Below, piece after piece: positions 9,056 through 16,822 of a stretch of 64,000 nucleotides of DNA. The position numbers and the translations under genes are program-made. This DNA is from Geothrix fuzhouensis (GTDB lineage Bacteria; Acidobacteriota; Holophagae; Holophagales; Holophagaceae): the NCBI RefSeq assembly GCF_024609325.1, contig NZ_JANHMQ010000001.1:434001-498000 (forward strand). The letters are read 5' to 3'. The notes under the pieces were generated by a model, which worked only from the letters and a program-made list of their open reading frames with translations, made no database searches and had not been told where the DNA came from. How positions within the stretch are numbered: position 1 is the first letter of the stretch; each line of letters starts with the position of its first letter.

Positions 9056-9094
9056 CTTGGAATCGTGAATCGGATCCGGCCTATGCCCCCTCGC
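9048..9094 (-). promoter_or_regulatory. Candidate antiterminator of the ilvA leader
   Basis: On the minus strand GCGAGGGGGC (9094 to 9085), which encodes the last residues of the leader peptide, can pair with GCCCCCCGC (9056 to 9048), the 5' arm of the terminator. That gives nine base pairs with one bulged A. The two structures are mutually exclusive, the hallmark of an attenuator. A ribosome finishing the leader peptide would cover the first segment and allow termination; a ribosome stalled at upstream Ile codons would leave it free. Confidence 0.7.
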
Positions 9095-9149
9095 GCGACG
9101 GAATGATCGCGATGGCGGCGATAATGAGGGTGGAACCGGCGTGGGACAT
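9081..9149 (-). CDS. ilvA leader peptide, isoleucine-rich
   Basis: A 22-residue ORF from ATG at 9149 to TAG at 9081. Its core is TLIIAAIAII, with five Ile codons, one Leu and one Thr in ten residues, which fits a leader that senses charged tRNA-Ile for the threonine deaminase gene. It ends about 26 bases before the attenuator terminator and 75 bases before ilvA. The ribosome-binding site is weak (an AGG about eight bases upstream). It is too short to be found by routine gene calling. The coding role is inferred from composition and position; the sequence features are directly visible. Confidence 0.75.
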   Translation of the reverse strand: MSHAGSTLIIAAIAIIPSREGA

Positions 9150-9169
9150 GAGAAGCCTGTTGGAAGGTC

Positions 9170-9198
9170 AAACTAGCATCGATTTCCTGGTGCCACAA
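9170..9198 (-). promoter_or_regulatory. Candidate promoter of the ilvA leader
   Basis: On the minus strand TTGTGG (9198-9193) and TAGTTT (9175-9170) are separated by 17 bases, with TG one base further upstream of the -10 (TGC TAGTTT). Transcription would begin about 15 bases before the leader-peptide ATG. Moderate match to a sigma-70 promoter; supported mainly by its position. Confidence 0.45.
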
Positions 9199-9282
9199 GG
9201 CGATTTTGGGGGCGGCGCAGGCAGGGCTCGCGCCTTCATCGTTAAGCGATGTATAGTAGTCCACCCTTCACCGGAGTCTTTG

Positions 9283-12200
9283 ATGCCGCGCTTCCGTGCT
9301 TCCGCTGTGCTTCTCGTGGCCTGCGCCCTGGTGGCCCAGGACCGCGCCCCCCGTTTCGTCAGCTCGCCGGATGTGCGCGGAGACCGCGTGGTGTTCACCT
9401 GGGAAAGCGACCTCTGGCTGGGTTCCCTCAAGGGTGGCGAGGCCCGTCGCCTGACGACGCATCCCGGTCTGGAGACCGCGGCCCGCTTCAGCCCTGATGG
9501 CAAGTGGATCGCCTTCACCGCCCAGTACGACGGGGCCACCGAGGCCTATGTCATGCCCGCCGAGGGCGGCACGCCCAAGCGCCTCACCTGGAGCGGGTAT
9601 GCCGCCGTGCAGGGCTGGACGCCGGACAGCCTCCAGGTGGTGGTCAAAGCCCTTGGTGGGTACGACCGCCGCCCTATCGAACGGCTCTTCACCGTCGATC
9701 TGGAAGGCCACGAACCCGCGGCCCTCGCGGTTCCGCGCGCCGTCCAGGGCACCCTCTCGCCGGATGGCCAGCGCCTGGCCTACAGCTCCAAGGGGCATGT
9801 CGAGTACTACTGGAAACGCTACAAGGGAGGCCTGCACCAGGACCTCTGGCTGGCGGATCTGAAGGCCGGCAGCTTCACAAAGCTGACGGACTATGTGGGC
9901 CGCAACGGCGCCCCCATCTGGGCGAACGGCAAGGTGCTCTTCGAGTCCGACCGCGGCGCCAACGGCATCACCAATCTCTATGCGGTCGATCCCGCCACCA
10001 AGGCCGTCGAGCAGCTCACGGACCTCAAGGACTTCGACGTGCAGCAGCCCAGCACGGACGGCCACACGGTCGTCTTCATACAGGGCGGCCACCTCCAGGC
10101 CCTCGATCTGGCCACGAAAGCTGTTCATCCCGTCCCCGTCACCACCGCCAGCGACGGTTGGAAGGTGGCGCCCCATCCCGTGAATCCCAAAGAGTGGATC
10201 CAGGCCATGAGCCTGACTGGCGGCACCGCCGTCTTCGAGGCCCGGGGTGAAGTCTTCCTCCTGCCCACGGACGCGACGAAGCCCGCGAAGAACCTCACGC
10301 AGACGCCGGGCGTGCGCGAGCGCTTCCCGCGCCTGTCGCCGGACGGCAAGCGCGTGGCCTACTTCAGCGATGCCAGCGGCGACTACGACCTCTATGTGCA
10401 GCCCGCGGAGGGTGGCGCGGCGGAGCGCATCCCCACGGGCCTCAAGACCGCCCTCTACCACCTGGAGTGGAGCCCGGACGGCACGAGGATCCTCTTCGGC
10501 GACAAGAGCTTCGCCATCTACGTCATGGACGTGGCCACGAAGAGGCTCACCAAGGTGGACGAGTTCCACGACCTGAAGAACGACCAGTTCACCTGGGAGG
10601 TGAGCGACTACACCTGGGCGCCGGACTCCCAGTGGGTGGCCTACTCGGTGGTAGAGCCTAGCCGCAACGGCCGCATCGTCCTCTTCAATCTGGCCACGAA
10701 GCAGAAGGTGGCTCTCACGGACGGGTTCTACGACTGTGTGAACCCCACGTTCGACCAGGACGGCAGCACCCTCTATTTCCTGAGCTACAGCAACTTCCAC
10801 ACGAGGCTCGACCCCAGCCAGGACAACCACATCCAGTCTGCGCCGGTGCAGGTCATGGCCGTGAAGCTGCGGGCCGGTGAAGACAAGGTGTCGGCCGCAT
10901 CATCCCTCGCGTCCGCCTCGGCCTTCCGCATCGATGTGGCGGGCCTCTCCGACCGCATCGCCCCCCTGCCGGTGAAGCCCGGCAACCTCTTCCACCTCAA
11001 GGCCGGTCGCGGCCTCGTGGGCTGGGATGAGGCCGAAGCCTGGGACGATCACGTGGTGGAGGAGTTCTACGCGCCCCGGGGCGTCGACAAGTGGAAACTG
11101 CACCTCTACGACGCCACCGCCAAGAAGGACAAGGAGGTGGTGCTGACCGACGCCATCAGCGACTGGGCCTTCGACACCGAAGGCAAGCGCCTGCTCCTTC
11201 GCAAGGGGCCGAACTTCCACGTGGGTGAGGCCGCGGCGGTGTTCACGTCCAAGGCATTGCCCGAGAAGCTGGACCTGGAACGCATGAGCATGACCGCCGA
11301 CCCCCGGGCCGAGTGGAAGCAGATCTTCGAGGACACCTGGCGCTGGTACCGGGACTTCTTCTACGACGTGAACATGAACGGCAATGACTGGACCGCCATC
11401 GGCGCCAAGTACCGCGCCTGGCTCCCCGAATTGAACTCCCGCCAGGAACTGAACTGGCTGCTGAGCCAGATGGTGGGCGAGCTGTGCGTGAGCCACACCT
11501 ATGTGTCCGGCGGTGACCTGGGGCCGGCCAAGCTGGCGCCCAGCCCGATCCACACGGGGTTCCTCGGCGCCGATTTCAAGGCCGAGAACGGCGTCTACCG
11601 CTTCGCCAAGGTCTATGGGCCCACGGCCTATGCCCGTGACCTCAAGGCGCCCCTGGCCGACCCGGCGCCCAAGGTGAGGGAGGGCGAGTACCTGCTGGCC
11701 ATCGACGGCAAGCCTCTCAAGGCCCCGGAGGCCATCGAGTCTCGCCTCCAGGTCATCAAGGGCCAGAAGGTCACGCTGACGGTGAACGCGAAGCCCACTC
11801 TGGATGGCGCCCACACCGTCGAGGTTGAACCCGTTCCCAATGATGGGCCCCTGCGCTACGAGCACTGGGTGGCGGGCAACATCGCCGCCGTGGACAAGGC
11901 CTCCCACGGCGAGCTGGGCTACATGCACCTCACGGCCATGGGCGACCAGAACATCGGCCAGTTCGACAAGTACTGGCGCGCCTTCCGCTACAAGAAGGGC
12001 ATCGTGGTGGACGTGCGCGGCAACGGCGGTGGCTGGACCGAGTTCTTCATGATCGACAAGCTGGAGCGCAAGCAGGTGGGCTTCAACGTGCTGCGCGGCA
12101 TGGGTCCCTTCCGCTACCCCGGCACCGCCAGCGACGGCCGTTACGTCTTCCTCACCAACGAGCAGAACGGCAGCGACGGCGAGGCCTTCCTCATGCACGT

Positions 12201-12510
12201 GAAGGCGCGGAACCTCGGTACCATCGTGGGCGTGCCCAGCTGGGGCGGCCTGGTGGGCATCATCAACACGCAGTTCACCCTGGACGGTGGCCGCGTCGAG
12301 CAGAGCAACAACGGCTTCTACGGCCGCGAAGGCAAGTGGTGGGTGGAGAACCACGGCGCCGACCCCGACCTCACCGTGGAGAACGACCCCGCTAGCCTCA
12401 TGCAGGGCCACGACCGTCAGCTCGATGTGGGCATCGAGACCCTGCTGAAACAGCTGCACGAGAACCCCACGCCTGCGTTCCCGGCGATTCCGGCTTATCC
12501 GAAGCGGTGA
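9283..12510 (+). CDS. Tricorn protease homologue (S41 family)
   Basis: A 1075-residue secreted or periplasmic serine protease with the tricorn architecture: signal peptide (residues 1-19, SAVLLVACALVAQ), WD40/PD40-type beta-propeller repeats over roughly 25-650 (repeated RFSPDGKWIAF-like blades), a C1 domain, a PDZ-like part around 800-870, and the C-terminal S41 catalytic domain. Catalytic candidates align closely with Thermoplasma tricorn: Ser737-His738 in VSHTY, Ser964 in NGSDGEAF and Glu1022 in VENHGADPD; the GNGGGW segment forms the oxyanion region. It would degrade peptides processively. The start at 9283 has GGAG seven bases upstream and gives a signal peptide; a -10-like TATAGT lies at 9252. 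Confidence 0.93.
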   Translation: MPRFRASAVLLVACALVAQDRAPRFVSSPDVRGDRVVFTWESDLWLGSLKGGEARRLTTHPGLETAARFSPDGKWIAFTAQYDGATEAYVMPAEGGTPKRLTWSGYAAVQGWTPDSLQVVVKALGGYDRRPIERLFTVDLEGHEPAALAVPRAVQGTLSPDGQRLAYSSKGHVEYYWKRYKGGLHQDLWLADLKAGSFTKLTDYVGRNGAPIWANGKVLFESDRGANGITNLYAVDPATKAVEQLTDLKDFDVQQPSTDGHTVVFIQGGHLQALDLATKAVHPVPVTTASDGWKVAPHPVNPKEWIQAMSLTGGTAVFEARGEVFLLPTDATKPAKNLTQTPGVRERFPRLSPDGKRVAYFSDASGDYDLYVQPAEGGAAERIPTGLKTALYHLEWSPDGTRILFGDKSFAIYVMDVATKRLTKVDEFHDLKNDQFTWEVSDYTWAPDSQWVAYSVVEPSRNGRIVLFNLATKQKVALTDGFYDCVNPTFDQDGSTLYFLSYSNFHTRLDPSQDNHIQSAPVQVMAVKLRAGEDKVSAASSLASASAFRIDVAGLSDRIAPLPVKPGNLFHLKAGRGLVGWDEAEAWDDHVVEEFYAPRGVDKWKLHLYDATAKKDKEVVLTDAISDWAFDTEGKRLLLRKGPNFHVGEAAAVFTSKALPEKLDLERMSMTADPRAEWKQIFEDTWRWYRDFFYDVNMNGNDWTAIGAKYRAWLPELNSRQELNWLLSQMVGELCVSHTYVSGGDLGPAKLAPSPIHTGFLGADFKAENGVYRFAKVYGPTAYARDLKAPLADPAPKVREGEYLLAIDGKPLKAPEAIESRLQVIKGQKVTLTVNAKPTLDGAHTVEVEPVPNDGPLRYEHWVAGNIAAVDKASHGELGYMHLTAMGDQNIGQFDKYWRAFRYKKGIVVDVRGNGGGWTEFFMIDKLERKQVGFNVLRGMGPFRYPGTASDGRYVFLTNEQNGSDGEAFLMHVKARNLGTIVGVPSWGGLVGIINTQFTLDGGRVEQSNNGFYGREGKWWVENHGADPDLTVENDPASLMQGHDRQLDVGIETLLKQLHENPTPAFPAIPAYPKR

Positions 12511-12532
12511 GCCGCTCGCACTGATAAAAAGA

Positions 12533-12579
12533 TCACCGCCAAGACACCAAGACACCAAGGTGCCAAGAAAAGACAGTGC
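12533..12579. repeat. Half of an intergenic inverted-repeat element (family 1)
   Basis: This matches the left arm of the palindromic elements at 14764 and 53791, built of repeated CCAAGACACCAAG units and ending in an A-rich run plus an ACAGTGC-like tail that the 53791 copy also has. No right arm follows. A lower-GC gene begins about 110 bases downstream, so the element may have been interrupted. Confidence 0.7.
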
Positions 12580-12692
12580 AAGCTGCTGATGGACGAGGAA
12601 GGACGGTGGTGGGAAAGTGGTCCCATTACCGTCTTCTTCGTTCATATGCGTCTAAAGGTAGTTAAGCTCCTACCGGTCAACCAGGAAAAGTA

Positions 12693-13514
12693 ATGACGAC
12701 CAACAGCGATTTCACTCAGATTGCTAAATCCATCCGATTGGATGTTGAGGAATCGACCAGGGGCGCCAAGCGAATGCGCCTCAAGTCATTGCTTGCCAAA
12801 TTTGGGCACATCAAGCGCTCAGACAACAACACCGCAGAAATCACACGACTGCTTTCGTCGGAGGGGCTCTGCATGAATCCACCGATAGTTCGCTTCGGCG
12901 AAAGTTGGGACATTAGCATCGACACCTGGATCTACTTGTCGTGTGAAACTCCTGTTGAAACCACGCCATCACCCACTTTGCCCACATGGAATGCTGATGG
13001 CTGGTTCGACAAGATTGCCCAAATGGATCTCCGTACCGAAAAGGAAGTGGAGATAAAGTTTATTGTTCCTCTCCTGCATCGCCTTGGCTACACAGATGAC
13101 GATCGCTACGACGGAATGCCTATACCGGCTGCTCATGGGTCAAGAGATACAACACTTGTGATTGATTTTGCATTATTTAATGTATCAAACAGTGACCTTC
13201 TGAACCAACCTATACTCACCGTTGAGGCAAAACGAGAAGGTCGCCTTTCAAGGCAACGCGAACTTTTATCTGCGCACAATCAGGCCAAAAGCTATTGCTT
13301 GTGGACACAGTGTGACTTCTTCATGGTCACGGATAGCCGCACTATCCAGGTTTTCCATATCGCTCGGGGCAAACTTGGCGAACTGTCCCCCATTTTCTCT
13401 TCTGAGCGCAGCGAATTGCTCCATCGGTTCAGCGAACTTTACTCGGTCGCATCTAAAGAAGCATTAACTAATTATTATCTTAAAAAACTTGCTACCACCG
13501 AAGAGGCATATTAA
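12693..13514 (+). CDS. Type I restriction R-protein N-terminal (HsdR_N)-like protein
   Basis: A 273-residue protein whose middle region resembles the nuclease-type domain at the N-terminus of type I restriction R subunits: RTEKEVEIKFIVPLLHRLGY near residues 112-131, then VIDFALF near 155 and LTVEAKREG near 175, giving the D...ExK pattern of the PD-(D/E)XK fold. No helicase domain follows, so this is a stand-alone nuclease-like or degenerate protein. An N-terminal stretch of about 60 residues looks helical. GC content is clearly lower than in neighbours, pointing to recent transfer. No modification or specificity gene is nearby. Function beyond the fold is unknown. Confidence 0.75.
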   Translation: MTTNSDFTQIAKSIRLDVEESTRGAKRMRLKSLLAKFGHIKRSDNNTAEITRLLSSEGLCMNPPIVRFGESWDISIDTWIYLSCETPVETTPSPTLPTWNADGWFDKIAQMDLRTEKEVEIKFIVPLLHRLGYTDDDRYDGMPIPAAHGSRDTTLVIDFALFNVSNSDLLNQPILTVEAKREGRLSRQRELLSAHNQAKSYCLWTQCDFFMVTDSRTIQVFHIARGKLGELSPIFSSERSELLHRFSELYSVASKEALTNYYLKKLATTEEAY

Positions 13515-13694
13515 TGGGATGCCATCTACGAGCCTAGCCCTCCGTTCAACTCGGACCCCGCCTGCATCGCCTTCTGCTCTCTCTTTACTCTCAGCATTTC
13601 GCTATCCCGGCTCCGTTCATCGCCTCGATGCAGGTACGGGCGGATTGCTTCATTCGCCAGGCATCCCTGAACAATCAAGCCAAGAGACATCACC

Positions 13695-14045
13695 ATGACC
13701 ACACGCGACATCTCCAAGCTGCTTTTCACGACCGTCTATCCGCTGTACGTGCAAAAGGCCGAGCGCAAGCATCGGACGCGGGAGGAGGTGGACACCATCA
13801 TCTGCTGGTTGACGGGCTACAGTCGCGATCAGCTCCGGCACCACACGGTGGTCAACATCGATTTCCAGAGCTTCTTTGACCTGGCGCCGGCGATCCACCC
13901 AAACAGTTCTCAAATCAAAGGCGTCGTTTGTGGCATTCGCGTCGAGGACATTCAAGATCCCATCACGCAGAAGATTAGATACCTCGACAAGCTCATGGAT
14001 GAACTCGCCAAGGGCAAATCCATGGACAAGATTCTGCGCCAGTGA
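13695..14045 (+). CDS. DUF2200 family protein
   Basis: A 116-residue protein matching the DUF2200 family: VYPLYVQKAERKHRT early, then EVDTIICWLTGY and a C-terminal KIRYLDKLMDELAKGK segment. The biochemical role of the family is not established. A 180-base gap with no coding signal separates it from the HsdR_N-like gene; its stop abuts the ATG of the next gene (TGA then ATG), so it is probably cotranslated with the thioesterase. Confidence 0.88.
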   Translation: MTTRDISKLLFTTVYPLYVQKAERKHRTREEVDTIICWLTGYSRDQLRHHTVVNIDFQSFFDLAPAIHPNSSQIKGVVCGIRVEDIQDPITQKIRYLDKLMDELAKGKSMDKILRQ

Positions 14046-14486
14046 ATGGTCACGCCCATGCCGATGAATCGCCTCCAAGAGCGCATCACCACCAGCTTCC
14101 AGGCCCAGGGCCTGATGGCGACCCTCGGGGCGGAGCTGGCCCTGGTGGCGGAGGGGGAAGTCCACATCGCACTGCCCTTCTCGGAGCGGCTGTCACAGCA
14201 GCACGGGTATATGCATGCGGGCGCCATCACGAGCATCCTCGACAGCGCCTGCGGGTACGCGGCCCTGACGATGGCGCCGCCGGGCTGCGAGGTCGTCACC
14301 GCCGAGTTCAAGATCAACCTGCTGCGGCCTGCCCTCGGCGACCGCTTCCTGGCCATCGGACGGGTCCAGAACGCGGGCCGCTCCCTCACGGTCTGCACGG
14401 GCGAGGTCCAGGCCTTCTCCGGGACTGAGTCCGTCCCCAAGGTGGTCGCGCTCATGCAGGCCACCATCGCCACCATCCGCCCGTGA
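14046..14486 (+). CDS. PaaI-type hotdog-fold thioesterase
   Basis: About 146 residues forming a single hotdog domain. The motif HGYMHAGAITSILDSACGYAA carries the PaaI family HxGxxxxLxD-type active-site pattern, and VVTAEFKINLLRPA follows as the second conserved strand. The expected reaction is hydrolysis of acyl-CoA thioesters; the acyl group is unknown. The ATG at 14046 follows the preceding stop directly; ATGs at 14058 and 14064 are alternatives. Confidence 0.87.
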   Translation: MVTPMPMNRLQERITTSFQAQGLMATLGAELALVAEGEVHIALPFSERLSQQHGYMHAGAITSILDSACGYAALTMAPPGCEVVTAEFKINLLRPALGDRFLAIGRVQNAGRSLTVCTGEVQAFSGTESVPKVVALMQATIATIRP

Positions 14487-14517
14487 CGGCGCGGCCTCTG
14501 ATCCCCTCAGGTTTCCC

Positions 14518-14760
14518 ATGCCCATCGACTACCAGAGCCTGACCGCCGCCCAGAGACAGGCCTGCCCACTCTGCGGCGGGCCGAACGGGTGCGTGCCCTC
14601 CGCCTGCGGTCGCACGGATGTGCCTTGCTGGTGCACCACCGTCACCTTCAATCCGGCCTCGCTGGCCCTGATCCCGGAGCACCTGCGAAACCTGGTTTGC
14701 CTGTGCCGCCGCTGCGCCGAGGCGCCTCCGACTGAGGCTGGGGTAGGCACAAAAAGCTAA
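14518..14760 (+). CDS. Cysteine-rich CWC family protein
   Basis: An 80-residue protein with the spaced cysteines of the Cys-rich CWC family: CPLCGGPNGC, then PCWC in the centre and LVCLCRRC near the end. It is probably a small zinc-binding protein; no role is established. It lies 31 bases after the thioesterase on the same strand and is followed by an inverted-repeat element. Confidence 0.88.
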   Translation: MPIDYQSLTAAQRQACPLCGGPNGCVPSACGRTDVPCWCTTVTFNPASLALIPEHLRNLVCLCRRCAEAPPTEAGVGTKS

Positions 14761-14763
14761 AGA

Positions 14764-14845
14764 TCACCACCAAGGCACCAAGACACCAGGAACTGCAGAA
14801 GCATTTCTTTTCGCTTTTCTTGGTGCCTTGGTGTCTTGGTGGTAA
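14764..14845. repeat. Intergenic palindromic element (family 1), complete
   Basis: Two arms of 27 bases (14766-14792 and 14817-14843) are inverted copies with only three mismatches, each built of CCAAG(G/A)CACCAAG sub-repeats, around a loop of 24 bases. The structure would form a long hairpin between the CWC gene and the convergent M29 aminopeptidase gene. Related elements are at 12533 and 53791. Confidence 0.85.
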
Positions 14846-14882
14846 ATCAGTTTCTTGTTTCGAGATTTAAGATCCACTGGGA

Positions 14883-16031
14883 TCAGAATCCCACAGTGTA
14901 GACCCCGTCCCGCATGAGCGGCACGGTCGCCCCGTCGGCCATGGTGAGGTCTACGGCCATCACCTTCACCTCGGGCTGGGTCTCGGGGACGTAGACGCGG
15001 TCAATGTGGATGACAGCTTCGGGGCCACTGAAATCTTTCGGTCCCACTTGGCCGCCGAAATGGTCGCTGCGGCCGAAGGCGAGGTGGAGGCCCAGCTTCT
15101 CGTCGAGGAGGATCTCGCCGATAGGCTTGATGCCGAAGGCGGACAGCACGCCCAGACCCAACTCGGCGAGGTTGCCGTAGGCGGGTTCCCTGGTCAGAAG
15201 TGCTGCTTCTTCACGCGACTTGGGGCCTTCGCTGATCACGCCCAGCGCCTTATTGTTTTGGATGCGATAGCGCACAGTCTCGGCGCCGAACTGCACGGGC
15301 ATGATGCCTGCGGTGCGGCTGGGATCGCCCGGCAGCTCGCCCTCGTAGGGCACGATGTAGGCCTCGCCGGAGGGCAGGTTGCCCGCCACGCCGGGTTGGG
15401 GCAGCAGGCCGCCAGAGGCGTGGCCCGTGCGGTGGCGCAGGTCCACATGCAGGTCGCAGGGGCCTGCGGGGGTGCCGAACCGGAAGGCCGCGCTCTCGGC
15501 CCGGTCCAGCAGGTCCTTCAGGAGGTTCACGCGGCGGTTCACCTCAGTGTAGTCCAGGCGCAGGGCGGGGATCATGTCCTCGCGGAAGCCGGGCATGGTG
15601 GCGGCGCGGATGGGGTGGGTCTTGGCGGCCAGCTTGAGGGGCGCCGTGGCCGAGAACTTCGTGAGGGCGATGAGGATGGGGTGACTGGCGTACAGGTTGG
15701 CGAAGCTCACGGAGGCTGCGGGATCCAGCGAGTCGGCGGAGGGCAGGGGGCCGCCGGCGTGGATCCAGGCGCGCTCGGGCAGATCCCCGTTGTTGGTGTG
15801 GACGTTGGGGTAGATCACCAGGCGGGTCGCCAGGCCCAGCTCCCCTTGGTGGGCGTTCAGCTCATCGGCCCAGGCCTGGGCGATGGCGCGGCGGGCGGCC
15901 CAGTTGGGGTCGTCAGGCACCTTGACGTCCGGCAGATCCACCAGGATCGCCAGGGCCGTCTCCTCCGGCCGGGGCTGGAACACCCGCTGCACCAGCGCCA
16001 CCAGTTCGGGTCCCGTCAGGGCTTCGCTCAT
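14883..16031 (-). CDS. M29 family (AmpS/aminopeptidase T-like) metallo-aminopeptidase
   Basis: A 382-residue protein matching the M29 clan of dimetal aminopeptidases that release N-terminal residues from peptides. Metal-ligand candidates follow the family order: Glu in [11 protein letters not shown], Glu in GNLAELGLG, His in [14 protein letters not shown] and His/Asp in HIDRVYV. The ATG at 16031 is preferred because GGAGG precedes it and the upstream open frame overlaps the divergent mtgA promoter region. There are 55 bases between the two divergent starts. Confidence 0.85.
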   Translation of the reverse strand: MSEALTGPELVALVQRVFQPRPEETALAILVDLPDVKVPDDPNWAARRAIAQAWADELNAHQGELGLATRLVIYPNVHTNNGDLPERAWIHAGGPLPSADSLDPAASVSFANLYASHPILIALTKFSATAPLKLAAKTHPIRAATMPGFREDMIPALRLDYTEVNRRVNLLKDLLDRAESAAFRFGTPAGPCDLHVDLRHRTGHASGGLLPQPGVAGNLPSGEAYIVPYEGELPGDPSRTAGIMPVQFGAETVRYRIQNNKALGVISEGPKSREEAALLTREPAYGNLAELGLGVLSAFGIKPIGEILLDEKLGLHLAFGRSDHFGGQVGPKDFSGPEAVIHIDRVYVPETQPEVKVMAVDLTMADGATVPLMRDGVYTVGF

Positions 16032-16086
16032 GCCGTCCTCCGCCTGCGAGGATGCCACAGGGCGGCGGGGCTGGCATCCTGGAGGG

Positions 16087-16815
16087 ATGGCAAAGAAGAA
16101 GCGTGGTTGGGGTAGACGGATCCTGGTGGTCCTGAGTTGGATGGTGGGCCTGTTCCTGGGGCTCAGCCTGGCACTGGTGCTGGTGTTCCGCTGGGTGCCG
16201 GTGCCGGTATCGGCCCTCATGGTGCAACGCCGGGTGGAATCCTGGTCCAGCGACAAGCGCTACACCTCGCACCACACCTGGGTGCCATTGGAGGACATCT
16301 CGCCCAGCCTGGGCGCGGCGGTGATTGCCGCCGAGGACCAGAACTTCCCGGACCACTTCGGCTTCGACTGGGACGCCATCGAGAAGGCCATCCAGCACAA
16401 CGAGCACAGCCGCAAGAAGCGTGGCGCCTCCACGGTGTCCCAGCAGACCGCCAAGAACCTCTTCCTCTGGAACACCCGCTCCTGGGCGCGGAAGGGGGCG
16501 GAGGCCTGGTTCACGCTGATGATCGAGGTGGGTTGGTCCAAGAAGCGGATCCTGGAGGTCTACCTGAACATCGTGGAGTTCGGGGACGGCGTCTATGGCG
16601 CCGAAGCAGCTGCCCGCACCTACTTCGGGAAGCCCGCCAAGCGCCTGACGCCGGCCGAGGCCGCCCTGCTGGCGGCCGTACTGCCCAACCCCCGCAAGTT
16701 TCGCGCGAACGCCCCCAGCTACTACATCCGGGGCCGCCAGGCGTGGATCCTGAACCAGATGCGCCAGCTCGGCGGCGAGCAGATGGTGAAGGAGATGGAG
16801 GCGAAAGCCTTCTAG
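16087..16815 (+). CDS. mtgA: Monofunctional biosynthetic peptidoglycan transglycosylase
   Basis: A 242-residue glycosyltransferase family 51 enzyme that polymerises lipid II into glycan strands at the inner membrane. One N-terminal membrane anchor (about residues 11-36) is followed by the GT51 motifs [14 protein letters not shown] (catalytic Glu near 83), [29 protein letters not shown] and [14 protein letters not shown]. There is no transpeptidase domain, as expected for MtgA. The start is set by GGAGGG directly before the ATG. It converges on the diguanylate cyclase gene with seven bases between stops. Confidence 0.95.
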   Translation: MAKKKRGWGRRILVVLSWMVGLFLGLSLALVLVFRWVPVPVSALMVQRRVESWSSDKRYTSHHTWVPLEDISPSLGAAVIAAEDQNFPDHFGFDWDAIEKAIQHNEHSRKKRGASTVSQQTAKNLFLWNTRSWARKGAEAWFTLMIEVGWSKKRILEVYLNIVEFGDGVYGAEAAARTYFGKPAKRLTPAEAALLAAVLPNPRKFRANAPSYYIRGRQAWILNQMRQLGGEQMVKEMEAKAF

Positions 16816-16822
16816 CGGCGCC

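Noticed and set aside
9046-9282. Upstream extension of the tricorn protease frame
   Set aside because: It overlaps the ilvA leader on the other strand; the ATG at 9283 has a ribosome site and opens a signal peptide.
13532-13634. Integron attC-like site
   Set aside because: GCCTAGCCCTCCGTTCAACT resembles the left half of an attC site and an inverted CCTGCATCG/CGATGCAGG pair follows, but no matching right half (GTTRRRY-type core) is present and no integrase is in the window.
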